Shown piece after piece: positions 17,683 to 27,019 of a stretch of DNA of 64,000 nt; the first letter of the stretch is position 1; every line of letters begins with the position of its first letter. Both the position numbers and the translations under genes were made by a program. The DNA lies in the NCBI RefSeq assembly GCF_011927825.1, contig NZ_JAATJI010000001.1:186001-250000 (forward strand). The letters are read 5' to 3'. The notes beneath the pieces were generated by a model. The model saw only the letters and a list, made by a program, of their open reading frames with translations, ran no database searches and was not told the DNA's origin. Source of the stretch: Polymorphobacter fuscus (GTDB lineage Bacteria; Pseudomonadota; Alphaproteobacteria; Sphingomonadales; Sphingomonadaceae).

Positions 17683-20600
17683 ATGGGCAAGACCACCACC
17701 GCCGCAACAACTGCGCCTGTCGGCCGCCTGGCCGGCAAAGTCGCGCTGATCACCGGTGCCGCCGGCAATCTGGGGCAGAATATCGCCCGGCGCTATCTGG
17801 CCGAAGGCGCCACCGTGGTGTTTTCCGGGCGCGACCGCGCGCGGACCGACACGGCGCGCGAGGCGGCAGTGGCGGCGGCAGAGGTCGACAGCGATCGCGC
17901 CTCGACGGTGGTCATCGACGGGGCCGACGCCGAGAGCGTGCGCGCCGGCATCGCCGAAGTCGTCGCGCGCCATGGCCGGATCGACATTTTGGTCAACAAT
18001 GCCGGGTCGGCCGGCCCCAAGCAGCCACTGGAAAACCTGCCTCTGAGCACCGCCGATCTGGCGGCCCTGCAGGCCGCGGGCAGCACCGACAGCGAGACAG
18101 TGGGCGACGCCGCGCGCAACATCATGGTCGTCGCCTGGAACATGGTGCGCGCCGCCGCCGGCGCGATGGGGGAGGGCGGATCGATCATCAACGTGTCGAC
18201 GATCTTCTCGCGCACCGAATATTATGCGCGCGCTGCCTATACCGTTCCCAAGGCGGCGATGAACGCGCTGTCACGCGAACTGGCGACGGAGCTGGGGCCG
18301 CGCGGCATCCGCGTCAATTTGCTGTTCCCGGGGCCGATCGCCAGCGAGCGCATCCGCAACGTCTTTGCCGCCATGGACGGCCTGCGCGGGGACGAAGCCG
18401 GCGCGACGGCGAACCATTTCTTCGACCTGATGGCGCTGGAACGCAGCGTCGATGGCGCTGCCCGCGCCAAGACCTTCCCGACCCCCGCCGACATTGCCCA
18501 CACCTGTGTCTTCCTCGGCTCCGATGAATCGGCGGCCTTCTCCGGCCATGATTTCGAAGTCACCCATGGCATGGCGGTCCGGCCCGAATCGCGATCGACC
18601 TTCACCTCGCGGCCGACGATGCGGTCGATCGACGGCGGCGGGCTGGGGGTGCTGGTCAGCGCCGGCAGCCAGCTCGACGACGCCATCGCGATCGCCCGTG
18701 TGCAGGCCGATGCGGGTGCGGAGGTACTTCTCGGCTTTCATGCCAGGGCGGCCGCCGAGGACGCGACAGCGCAGCTGGCGGACACGCCGCGCATTCACGT
18801 CGTGCATTTCCCCCGCCACGACAATCTCGTCATGGACCGGGTGCTTGCCGAGTTCACCGCCACCTGCTGCCCGGTGACCGGCGCCATCATCCTGCCGACG
18901 CGCGCCGCCGGCTATTTCACCGGCGCGATTGGTGACGCCAGCGACGCGCAGGTCGAACGCTTTGTCGATGACGAGCTGGAAGCCAATATCGCCGTGGCGC
19001 GCACGCTCAGCCGCTATTGGAAGCGGCACGACGGCCTGCTCCACGATCCGCGCTTCGTCTTCGTGTCGAACGGCGATGATGGCGCCGGCAACGCCTATGC
19101 CAATCTGCTGCGCGCCGCATTGGAGGAGCTGATCCGCGTCTGGCGCGACGAAAGCGCCGTCGACGCTGCGCATGGCCGGCGCGACAAGCCCGAATGGGGC
19201 AACCAGATCGTCCGCTACACCAATGCCGAGCCCGAAAGCCTGTCGTTCGCCGCCGGCCAGGCAGCGCGGATCGTGCTCAAGGAGCGCAAGATCGACCCCG
19301 TCAATCTGTACCTGCCCGAAAGCATCGCCGAAGCGACCGGCGCGCGGCGCGCAATGGTGGGGACGACCGAGAACATCACCGGCCTTCACCTCGGCAAGGT
19401 GGCGCTGATCACCGGCGGCTCGGCCGGCATCGGCGGCCAGGTCGCGCGGCTGCTGGCGCTCGCGGGGGCCAAGGTGATGATGGTCGCCCGCCGAGAAAGC
19501 GAGCTGGCGGCGGCACGCGAACGCATCGTCGGCGAGCTGGAAGACATCGGCTTTTCGGGCGTCGAGCGCCGGGTGCGCACCCTCGCCAATGTCGATGTCG
19601 CCGACATGGCAAGCCTGAAGCATGCCGTCGACGAGACGATCAAGGCATTCGGCCACATCGATTATCTCATCAACAACGCCGGCGTGTCGGGGGCCGAGGA
19701 AATGGCCGTCGACATGGACCTGAAGGCGTGGCGCAACACGCAGAACGCCAATCTCATCTCCAACTATGCGCTGATGCACATGGTCGTGCCGATGATGAAG
19801 GCGCAGGGCTCGGGCTATATCCTCAACGTGTCGAGCTATTTCGGCGGGGAGAAGTTTCTCGCCGTCAGCTACCCCAACCGCACCGACTATGCGGTGTCGA
19901 AGGCCGGGCAGCGCGCCATGGTCGAATCGATGGCGCGGCATCTGGGGCCGGAAATCCAGATCAACGCGATTGCGCCGGGGCCAGTGGATGGCGACCGGCT
20001 GGCGGGGCTGGGCGGCAAGCCCGGGCTGTTCGAACGGCGCGGCCGGCTGATCCTGGAGAACAAGCGGCTCAACGCCGTCTATGCCGCAACCATCAAGGCG
20101 GTACGCCGCGGCGAGAATGTCGAGACGATATTGGGCCGGTTGGCACGCAACGACACGGTGCAGTTGAGCCACGACAAGGCGGTGCCGCAGGAACTGCGCG
20201 ACCTGGCGCTGGCGTGCGCGCGCGAAGGCGATGAAAGCTGCTGCTGGGATCGGTACCTGCTGACACCGGCGCTGGCGGCAAAGCTGGTCAAGCGGCTGCG
20301 GCTCGGCGGGTTTTTCCTGGGGCTGGGCTGGGCGAGCAAGCCCGATGACGGCTGGCTGCTGCGCTTCCCGCCCGATGACATGCCGTGGCTGCCGGCGGCG
20401 CAGATCGGCCGTGAGGCTGCCAAGGTCCGGTCGGGGGTGCTGTCGCAGCTGCATCTCGGCAAGATGCCGACCGAAGGCGAAGTCGCGCAGGCGACGGTGT
20501 TCTTCCTTGCCGACCGCGCCGTGTCGGGGGAAACCTTCATGCCGTCGGGTGGGCTCAACGTCGAACGCTCGACGACCGAGCGCGAGTTGTTCGGCAGTCC

Positions 20601-21333
20601 CAGGCAGGAGCGCGTCGACGCCATGGCGGGCAAGACGGTCTGGCTGGTCGGCGAACATCTGGTCGACTACCTCGCCGAAAGCGCGCGCAGCTTCCTGGCC
20701 GCCGGCGTGGCCCGGGTCGTGCTGCTGCCGATGACGGCGGCGGGCGGTGCGGCGCTGGCGACGGCGATCGACGGCGGTAACCGGGTGGAAACGCTGGTCG
20801 TCGGCGACGCCATCGAGGACAGCCTCGACGCGGCGCTCACGCAATGGGGCCGGCCGACGACGATCGTGTCGACGCCGTTCAAGCCGCTGCCCGATGCGCT
20901 GTTCGATGGCCCGACGCCGCTCGATGGCGCCGGCTTTGCCGATGTCGTGGAAACCAACCTGACGCATCATTTCCGCGTCGCGCGCAAGGCGTCGCTGTTC
21001 GATGGCTGCCAGATCGTGCTGGTGTCGCCCGACGTGCCGATGGGGCAGGGTGGCGGCTCGGCGTTCGCACTGGCGAACTTCGTCAAGACGACGCTGCACG
21101 CCTTCACCGCGACGATCGCGGTCGAGAACGAGCGGCTGGTCCATGACGTGCCGGTCAACCAGATCAACCTGACACGCCGCGTCCGCTCCGAGGAACCGCG
21201 CAACGCCGCCGAGCATGACGAGGAGGTCAAGCGCTTCGCCCGCGCCGTGCTGCTGGCGGGAACGCCGCTGCCCGATGCCGAGGATTCGCGCTATCGGGCG
21301 CGGGTCTATCGCGGCGTGTCGATCACGGTCTGA
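17683..21333 (+). CDS. mcr: Bifunctional malonyl-CoA reductase (two SDR modules)
   Basis: 1216 residues, nearly the length of the 1219-residue Chloroflexus protein. The N-terminal half has a short-chain dehydrogenase with TGAAGNLG near residues 24-31 and a Tyr186-x3-Lys190 pair (AYTVPK); in Chloroflexus this half reduces malonate semialdehyde to 3-hydroxypropionate. The C-terminal half has TGGSAGIGG near 577-585 and Tyr736-x3-Lys740 (DYAVSK); in Chloroflexus it reduces malonyl-CoA to the semialdehyde. Each SDR is followed by a degenerate SDR-like stretch (for example 310-540, and 980-1216 starting near GKTVWLVGEHL), as in the known enzyme. Both catalytic pairs are present, so activity is expected with NADPH. 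With pcs it forms a complete malonyl-CoA to propionyl-CoA module. Confidence 0.95.
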   Translation: MGKTTTAATTAPVGRLAGKVALITGAAGNLGQNIARRYLAEGATVVFSGRDRARTDTAREAAVAAAEVDSDRASTVVIDGADAESVRAGIAEVVARHGRIDILVNNAGSAGPKQPLENLPLSTADLAALQAAGSTDSETVGDAARNIMVVAWNMVRAAAGAMGEGGSIINVSTIFSRTEYYARAAYTVPKAAMNALSRELATELGPRGIRVNLLFPGPIASERIRNVFAAMDGLRGDEAGATANHFFDLMALERSVDGAARAKTFPTPADIAHTCVFLGSDESAAFSGHDFEVTHGMAVRPESRSTFTSRPTMRSIDGGGLGVLVSAGSQLDDAIAIARVQADAGAEVLLGFHARAAAEDATAQLADTPRIHVVHFPRHDNLVMDRVLAEFTATCCPVTGAIILPTRAAGYFTGAIGDASDAQVERFVDDELEANIAVARTLSRYWKRHDGLLHDPRFVFVSNGDDGAGNAYANLLRAALEELIRVWRDESAVDAAHGRRDKPEWGNQIVRYTNAEPESLSFAAGQAARIVLKERKIDPVNLYLPESIAEATGARRAMVGTTENITGLHLGKVALITGGSAGIGGQVARLLALAGAKVMMVARRESELAAARERIVGELEDIGFSGVERRVRTLANVDVADMASLKHAVDETIKAFGHIDYLINNAGVSGAEEMAVDMDLKAWRNTQNANLISNYALMHMVVPMMKAQGSGYILNVSSYFGGEKFLAVSYPNRTDYAVSKAGQRAMVESMARHLGPEIQINAIAPGPVDGDRLAGLGGKPGLFERRGRLILENKRLNAVYAATIKAVRRGENVETILGRLARNDTVQLSHDKAVPQELRDLALACAREGDESCCWDRYLLTPALAAKLVKRLRLGGFFLGLGWASKPDDGWLLRFPPDDMPWLPAAQIGREAAKVRSGVLSQLHLGKMPTEGEVAQATVFFLADRAVSGETFMPSGGLNVERSTTERELFGSPRQERVDAMAGKTVWLVGEHLVDYLAESARSFLAAGVARVVLLPMTAAGGAALATAIDGGNRVETLVVGDAIEDSLDAALTQWGRPTTIVSTPFKPLPDALFDGPTPLDGAGFADVVETNLTHHFRVARKASLFDGCQIVLVSPDVPMGQGGGSAFALANFVKTTLHAFTATIAVENERLVHDVPVNQINLTRRVRSEEPRNAAEHDEEVKRFARAVLLAGTPLPDAEDSRYRARVYRGVSITV

Positions 21334-21365
21334 GCCGCGGGCGGCGATCGTGCGCCGCCCCGCGA

Positions 21366-22424
21366 TCAGAGGGTCAACGGACCATGGTCGAGGCGCGGCA
21401 AAACGTGCCGCGCGAACAGGTCGCCTTCGGCGGCGTGCGGATAGCCCGACAGGATGAACGCATCGATCCCCATTGCCTGATAGGCGTGGAGCTTGGCGAG
21501 CACCTGGTCGGGGTTGCCGACGATGGCGGCGCCGCAGCCGGAGCGGGCGCGGCCGATGCCGGTCCACAGATTGTCCTCGACATAGCCGTCGCTGGCGGCG
21601 TCGCGCAGTTCGGCCTGGCGCAGCACGCCGACCGACTGCGAGTCGAGCGATTTGGCGCGGATGGCGTCGCCGGTGGCGGCGTCGAGCTTCGACAACAGCC
21701 GGTCGGCATAGGCGCGCGCCTCGGCCTCGGTATCGCGGACGATGACATGGGCGCGATAGCCGAATTTGAGCGTCCGGCCATAGGTGGCGGCGCGGGCGGT
21801 CATGTCGTCGATGATGCCCTGCACGACGGGGGTGGTGTCGGGCCACATCAGATAGACGTCGGCGGCGCGGGCCGCGGCATCGCGCGCGTCGGGGCTGAGT
21901 CCGCCGAAATACAGTGGCGGGCATTTGCCCGAGACGGTGGTAACGCCGGGCGGGTCGAGCTTGAGATTGTAATGCTCACCCTGGTGGTCGAGCGCCTCGC
22001 CGTTGAGCAGCGTCTTGAGGATCGTCATCACCTCGACGGTGCGGCCGTAGCGCGGCTTCGAGGCCAGCGTTTCGCCCGGCAGGTCCGACGAGATGATGTT
22101 GATGTTGAGGCGCCCGCCGGCGATCCGGTCGAGCGTCGCGATCTGGCGCGCCAGCTGCGGCGGCCAGGCTTCGCCGGTGCGCACCGCGAGCAGCAGCTTG
22201 ATGCGCCGGGTGAGGACGGCGATGGCGGCGGCAAAGGCGGTCGAATCGATGCCGAGCGCATAGCCCGACGGCAGCAGCACATTGTCGAAGCCGCCGGTTT
22301 CGGCGCCCAGGACAATGTCGCGGCAATGTTCGAAGCTGGATTTCAGCAGCGGGTCGGGCACGCCCAGAAATTCATAGTCGTCGTCGCACAGCGCCGAGAA
22401 CCAGCTGACTTCACATTGGGTCAT
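21366..22424 (-). CDS. LLM-class flavin-dependent monooxygenase (SsuD-like)
   Basis: A 352-residue protein of the luciferase-like TIM-barrel family, closest in pattern to alkanesulfonate monooxygenase SsuD (ARQIATLDRIAGGRLNINIISSD, PPLYFGGLSPDA, and an AIVGNPDQVLAKL segment near the end). Members use FMNH2 supplied by a separate reductase to oxidise sulfonates, dibenzothiophene sulfone, nitriloacetate or similar substrates. No reductase or sulfonate ABC transporter is encoded nearby, so the substrate is unknown. The ATG at 22424 overlaps the aldo/keto reductase stop (ATGA). The frame extends upstream, but that part lies over the reductase gene. Confidence 0.85.
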   Translation of the reverse strand: MTQCEVSWFSALCDDDYEFLGVPDPLLKSSFEHCRDIVLGAETGGFDNVLLPSGYALGIDSTAFAAAIAVLTRRIKLLLAVRTGEAWPPQLARQIATLDRIAGGRLNINIISSDLPGETLASKPRYGRTVEVMTILKTLLNGEALDHQGEHYNLKLDPPGVTTVSGKCPPLYFGGLSPDARDAAARAADVYLMWPDTTPVVQGIIDDMTARAATYGRTLKFGYRAHVIVRDTEAEARAYADRLLSKLDAATGDAIRAKSLDSQSVGVLRQAELRDAASDGYVEDNLWTGIGRARSGCGAAIVGNPDQVLAKLHAYQAMGIDAFILSGYPHAAEGDLFARHVLPRLDHGPLTL

Positions 22425-23356
22425 GGCAGATCTTCTCCCAGGGACGCGACCAGGATGGCGTACCATTCGGCGCGGGTGAAGCGCACCTTGTAGGCGTCGG
22501 CGCTTTCGGCGATGCGGCCTTCGTTCTGGCTGCCGACGATCGGGATGATGCCGGCGGGGTGCGCCATGATCCAGGCATAGGCGGCCGCGGCGACGCCGAC
22601 GCCATGGCGCTGGCCATGCGCCGCCAGCGCGGTCTTGACGGCGACGATGCGGCTGTCTTCGGCAACCTTGCGGCCGGGCCGCGGATCCCCCTCGCCAAGC
22701 CGGCCTTGCCCCAGCGGCGACCAGGCCATGACGCCCAGCCGGTGTTCCATCGCGCCGTCGAGCGTGCCGTCGAACAGCGGTGCCGTTGCCAGCGGCGAAA
22801 ATTCGGGCTGGGTCGACGCCAGCGCCGATGTCAGGTGCCGCGCCAGCGCGCGCGTCTGTGCCGGCGTGTGGTTGGAGACGCCGACCGTGCCGATCTTGCC
22901 TTCCGCCACCAGCGCATCGAGCGTCGCGGCGACATCGGCGGGATGGGCCAGCATGTCGGGGCGGTGCACCTGCCACAGGTCGATATGGTCGACACCCAGC
23001 CGGGTCAGCGATGCCTCGACCGCGGCGCGCAGATAGGCGGGCGACGAATCATAGGGCACGCCCATGCGGATGCCGCCCTTCGACGCCAGCACGATCCGGT
23101 CGCGCAGTCCGGGGCTGTCGGCGAACACCCGGCCGAGCAGCGCTTCCGATGCGCCGAACGGCTCGTCATTGTCCGGGCCATAGATGTCGGCGGTGTCGAA
23201 GAAGGTGATGCCGGCGGCGAGCGCCGCTTCGACGCGGCGGCGGGCGGCGGCAACGTCATCGCCGGCGAAGCGCCACATGCCCCACGCCATTGGCGAAACC
23301 TGCAATGCGGACTTGCCGAGCGGCCGGGGATCGGGAGAAAGAACGATGTCATCCAT
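22421..23356 (-). CDS. Aldo/keto reductase
   Basis: A 311-residue NADPH-dependent oxidoreductase of the AKR11/YdhF-like group. The barrel motifs are FFDTADIYG (catalytic Asp and Tyr), ASKGG (catalytic Lys), HIDLWQVHRPD (His), VGVSNHTPAQT and MAWSPLGQGRL, and PIVGSQN binds the cofactor. The preferred ATG is at 23356; an upstream ATG at 23404 would overlap the divergent oxidoreductase gene and has no better ribosome binding site. It is followed directly by the flavin monooxygenase gene, so the two probably serve one catabolic route. The substrate is not readable from sequence. Confidence 0.85.
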   Translation of the reverse strand: MDDIVLSPDPRPLGKSALQVSPMAWGMWRFAGDDVAAARRRVEAALAAGITFFDTADIYGPDNDEPFGASEALLGRVFADSPGLRDRIVLASKGGIRMGVPYDSSPAYLRAAVEASLTRLGVDHIDLWQVHRPDMLAHPADVAATLDALVAEGKIGTVGVSNHTPAQTRALARHLTSALASTQPEFSPLATAPLFDGTLDGAMEHRLGVMAWSPLGQGRLGEGDPRPGRKVAEDSRIVAVKTALAAHGQRHGVGVAAAAYAWIMAHPAGIIPIVGSQNEGRIAESADAYKVRFTRAEWYAILVASLGEDLP

Positions 23357-23384
23357 GACACGCCAATGCCCGGAGCCTTGCCAA

Positions 23385-24470
23385 ATGAAAAGTACCGATG
23401 TCATCCGCTATGGAATTGTCGGGACCGGCATGATGGCGATCGAGCATATCGCCAATCTGGCGCTCACCCCCGGCACCAGGGTCACCGCCATCGCCGACCC
23501 GGTGACGTCGTCGCTCGATCGCGCGGCCGCGGCCATCGGCCATGACGTCGCGCGCTTCGCCGATGCCGAGGCGCTGGCCGCGTCGGGCCTGTGCGACGCC
23601 GTTGTCATCGCCTCCCCCAATTTCACCCATGCGCAGGTGCTGCCGCCGCTGATGGCCGCCAACCTGCACATCCTGTGCGAAAAGCCGCTGGCGACGACGA
23701 TCGCGGACGCCCGCGCCATCGCCGATGCGGCAAAGGCCTATGGGCGGGTGTTCTGGACGGCGATGGAATATCGCTTCATGCCGCCGATGGCCGAATATGT
23801 CCGCCAGATCCACGATGGCCGGGTCGGCCGGCTGCACATGCTCGCCATCCGCGAGCATCGCTTTCCGTTCCTCGTCAAGGTCGGCGACTGGAACCGCTTT
23901 TCGGCCAACACCGGCGGCACGATGACCGAAAAATGCTGTCATTTCTTCGACCTGATGCGGCTGATCGTCCAGTCCGAACCAGTGCGCGTCTTTTGTTCGG
24001 GCGCGATGGACGTCAACCACCGCGACGAACGCTATGATGGGCGGACCCCCGACATCATCGACAACAGCTTCACCACCGTGGATTTCGCCAACGGCGTCCG
24101 CGCCATGCTCGATTTGTGCATGTTCGCCGATGGCGCCGAACAGCAGGAGGAGATCGCCGCCACCGGCGATGCGGCGCGGCTCGATTGCTTCATCCCGGCC
24201 GGCGCCATCGTCCACAGCCCGCGCGTCGGCTTCATGAACCCCAAGCAGGCGACGCGCGACGTCATCCATACCGATGGCGCGGCGCTGGCGGCGGGGCAGC
24301 ATCATGGCTCGACCTTCTACCAGCACCAGCATTTCGCCGCGGCGGTGCGCGGGCAGGGGCCGGTGATGGTTACCGCCGATGATGGCCTGCGCGCCGTGGC
24401 GATGGGGCTGGCGGCGGAAATGAGCGCGCGCGACAAGCGCGTGGTGGCGATGGCCGAACTGGGGCTTTGA
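23385..24470 (+). CDS. Gfo/Idh/MocA family oxidoreductase
   Basis: A 361-residue NAD(P)-dependent sugar or inositol dehydrogenase-like protein. The N-terminal Rossmann fold starts with YGIVGTGMMA. The EKPLA motif near residues 99-103 holds the conserved lysine, and the C-terminal alpha/beta domain carries TGGTMTEKCCHFFDLMR, the substrate-site histidine region. CGGAG lies nine bases before ATG 23385. It diverges from the aldo/keto reductase with only 28 bases between starts, so at least one promoter must overlap coding sequence. It is upstream of a TonB receptor, suggesting metabolism of an imported carbohydrate-like compound, which is inferred. Confidence 0.87.
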   Translation: MKSTDVIRYGIVGTGMMAIEHIANLALTPGTRVTAIADPVTSSLDRAAAAIGHDVARFADAEALAASGLCDAVVIASPNFTHAQVLPPLMAANLHILCEKPLATTIADARAIADAAKAYGRVFWTAMEYRFMPPMAEYVRQIHDGRVGRLHMLAIREHRFPFLVKVGDWNRFSANTGGTMTEKCCHFFDLMRLIVQSEPVRVFCSGAMDVNHRDERYDGRTPDIIDNSFTTVDFANGVRAMLDLCMFADGAEQQEEIAATGDAARLDCFIPAGAIVHSPRVGFMNPKQATRDVIHTDGAALAAGQHHGSTFYQHQHFAAAVRGQGPVMVTADDGLRAVAMGLAAEMSARDKRVVAMAELGL

Positions 24471-24604
24471 CCGCCACCGCTGTTGCCGCGTTGCAACAGC
24501 GGCGGCGTTTCGCGGCAGCGTCGATTGACGCACAGCGAAGAAAGGCTTTGTTGCGGCAATCGATCGACCTGGGAGAAACCCCGGCGACGGCTTTGGGAGG
24601 CACG

Positions 24605-26983
24605 ATGATGCGGACACTCTTTCTCGGCACTGTGGCGCTTGCGGCGTTGAGTGTTGCGCCGGCGCAGGCGCAGGTGGCGGCGTCGTCGAGGCCGGGGCCA
24701 GCGCCGGGGCCGGTGGCGGCGGCAGACACCGACGATTCGCTGGAAATCATCGTCACCGCGCAAAAGCGGTCGGAACGGTTGCAGGACGTGCCGGTGGCGG
24801 TGTCCGTCGTCTCGGGGGACATGCTCGCGCGCCAGGGCGCACTCAGCCTCGAAGGCGCGCAATATCTCGTCCCCAGCCTCAATTTCCGCAAGTCGGGGAC
24901 GTCGATCAACCAGTCGCTGTTCCTGCGCGGCGTCGGCACCTCGACCTTCTCGATCGCCGGCGAGCCCTCGGTGTCGACCGTTCTCGATGGTGTCGTGCTG
25001 TCGCGCGCCGGCGAGGCCTTTTCCGACCTTGTCGATATCGAGCGGATCGAAGTGCTGCGCGGGCCGCAGGGGACGCTGTTCGGCAAGAATTCCTCGGCAG
25101 GGGTCGTCAACATCGTTTCGAAGCGGCCGGGCGACGTGCTGGGCGGCTTTGCCGAAGGCGGGCTTTATCTCGGCAACGGCACCGAATATCGCGCGCGCGG
25201 CGCCATCGACGTGCCGCTCAGCGACAATGCCCGCAGCCGCATCACCGGTTTCTACGGGAAATATGACGGCAACATCTTCAACGATGCTGCCGGCATCAAT
25301 CGCCGGGTCAACGGCTATGAACGCTATGGCGTCCGCGGCATGGTCGAGGCCGATATCGGCGAAAGCGCCAAGCTGACGGTCATCGCCGACTGGCGCCAGG
25401 CGAACGACGATTGCTGCGCCGAAGTCATCGGTACGGCGCCCACCGGCGTCGGCGCGCTGGCGCTCGCCGGCATCAACTTCCAGGGCGATGAAACGCGCAC
25501 GATCCGCCAGAACCTCGTCACCCGCACCGAGGAAACCAGCTGGGGCCTGTCGGCGCAGCTCGATGCCGAGCTCGGCACGCAAACCGTCACGTCGATCACC
25601 GCCTATCGCAACTATGCCAACCGCGAGATCCGTGACGGCGACTGGATCGGCCAGCCGATCGCCGGCATTCCGCAGCTCCACGACGATGGCCCGCAGACCG
25701 GCAGCACCTTCAGCCAGGAACTGCGGCTGACCTCGCCCGCCGACCAGTTCGTCAGCTATGTCCTGGGTGCCTTTTACTCGCACGCCGTCTCGGAACGCAC
25801 CTTCACCCGCAACGTGGTCAGCTGCAATCCGGCCCCGGCGGTTGCGGCCGTCGTGCCGTGCGGCGCGGCGGGCGCGCCGCCGACGTCACTGTTTTCGGGC
25901 ACCGCCAATTTCGGTTCGACGTTCGACAATGTCGCCGTTTTCGGCCAGAGCACGATCAACTTCAGCGACCGGCTGCGCGGCATCGTCGGCCTGCGTTACA
26001 CGATCGACAATCTGTCGGTGTTCCACCGCCGGGTGACAACACCCAACGTCGCCGGCATCCCGGGCGTCAACCGCAACTTCGACCAGGGCGTGTTCAACAC
26101 GTCAACGCCGGCGAACATCAACGGCGACCCGCTGGCATCGAACGGCGCACCTTTCACCACCGCGACCAACGCCGACAACCTGTCGGGCAAGGCCGGGCTG
26201 CAGTTCGATGTCAATTCGGACGTCATGGCCTATGGCACCTATTCGCGCGGCTACAAGGGGCCGGCGTACAACATCTTCTTCAACCTCAACGCCAATGGCA
26301 CCAATGTCATCGCGCCTGAAACCGCCGACAGCTATGAAATCGGCCTGAAGAACGTGCTGTTCGACGGTTCGCTGATCCTCAATCTCGCCGGCTATTACGC
26401 CAAGTACAAGAATTTCCAGGCGAACAACCCCGATCTGGTGGCCGGCGTGGTCATCACGCGCTTCACCAATGCCGGTGACATTTCCACCCGCGGCGGGGAA
26501 CTCGACCTGGTTTGGCGCCCGGTCACCGACTTCACCATCACGGGCGGGCTGGCCTATACCGATGCCCGGGTCGACCGTTTCAACGCGCCGCCGGGGGCGG
26601 CGGTCGTGCCCGTCGGCACGCCGCTGGCCTTTGCGCCGAAATGGAAGGGGTCGCTGGGCGCCGATTATCGCTGGCGCACCGGCGCGGCGGTCGACCTGGC
26701 GTTCGGCGTCCAGGCCTCGACCCAGTCGAGCCAGTTGTCGCTGTTCGACGCAAGCGCGCTGGTGCGCCAGCAGGGCCTGATCGACGCCTACAGCCTGGTC
26801 GACCTGCAGTTCGCGGTGGTGGAGAAGGACGACCGCTTCCGCCTGCAGTTCGTCGTCAAGAACCTGTTCGACCAGAGCTTTCCCGCCCAGATCACCAACG
26901 GCGGCCCCGGCGGGTCGCTGCGCTACCTGATCCCGCGCGAGGCCGATCGTTACTTCGGGGTGACGGGGCGGTACAATTTCTAG
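24605..26983 (+). CDS. TonB-dependent outer-membrane receptor
   Basis: A 792-residue barrel receptor with signal peptide (MMRTLFLGTVALAALS...AQAQ), a TonB-box-like EIIVTAQKR stretch, a plug domain (about 50-165, with LFLRGVGTSTF and VLRGPQGTLFGKNSSAGVVN) and a 22-strand barrel ending in YFGVTGRYNF with the terminal aromatic residue. GGGAGG precedes the ATG. Sphingomonads use this class for uptake of plant- or xenobiotic-derived molecules as well as iron chelators. The neighbouring oxidoreductases and MFS transporter favour an organic substrate. The 134-base gap upstream separates it from the Gfo/Idh gene; co-transcription is possible. Confidence 0.93.
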   Translation: MMRTLFLGTVALAALSVAPAQAQVAASSRPGPAPGPVAAADTDDSLEIIVTAQKRSERLQDVPVAVSVVSGDMLARQGALSLEGAQYLVPSLNFRKSGTSINQSLFLRGVGTSTFSIAGEPSVSTVLDGVVLSRAGEAFSDLVDIERIEVLRGPQGTLFGKNSSAGVVNIVSKRPGDVLGGFAEGGLYLGNGTEYRARGAIDVPLSDNARSRITGFYGKYDGNIFNDAAGINRRVNGYERYGVRGMVEADIGESAKLTVIADWRQANDDCCAEVIGTAPTGVGALALAGINFQGDETRTIRQNLVTRTEETSWGLSAQLDAELGTQTVTSITAYRNYANREIRDGDWIGQPIAGIPQLHDDGPQTGSTFSQELRLTSPADQFVSYVLGAFYSHAVSERTFTRNVVSCNPAPAVAAVVPCGAAGAPPTSLFSGTANFGSTFDNVAVFGQSTINFSDRLRGIVGLRYTIDNLSVFHRRVTTPNVAGIPGVNRNFDQGVFNTSTPANINGDPLASNGAPFTTATNADNLSGKAGLQFDVNSDVMAYGTYSRGYKGPAYNIFFNLNANGTNVIAPETADSYEIGLKNVLFDGSLILNLAGYYAKYKNFQANNPDLVAGVVITRFTNAGDISTRGGELDLVWRPVTDFTITGGLAYTDARVDRFNAPPGAAVVPVGTPLAFAPKWKGSLGADYRWRTGAAVDLAFGVQASTQSSQLSLFDASALVRQQGLIDAYSLVDLQFAVVEKDDRFRLQFVVKNLFDQSFPAQITNGGPGGSLRYLIPREADRYFGVTGRYNF

Positions 26984-26997
26984 GCGGCCAGGTCCTG

Positions 26998-27019
26998 GGC
27001 TGCCGGGTTTCAGGCAGCC
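26998..27019. terminator. Hairpin between convergent TonB receptor and MFS genes
   Basis: GGCTGCC (26998-27004) pairs with GGCAGCC (27013-27019) across an 8-base loop. It overlaps the last codons of the transporter gene. No T-run follows, so it may stop transcription poorly or simply stabilise 3' ends. Confidence 0.45.

Noticed and set aside
12152-17710. Open antisense frame of over 1800 codons opposite pcs
   Set aside because: Rich in Arg, His, Asp and Gly repeats and without family resemblance; a product of GC-ending codons in the real gene. The same applies to the long open frames opposite mcr (18271-21924), uvrA (35728-38742) and the Wzz gene (3795-5243).
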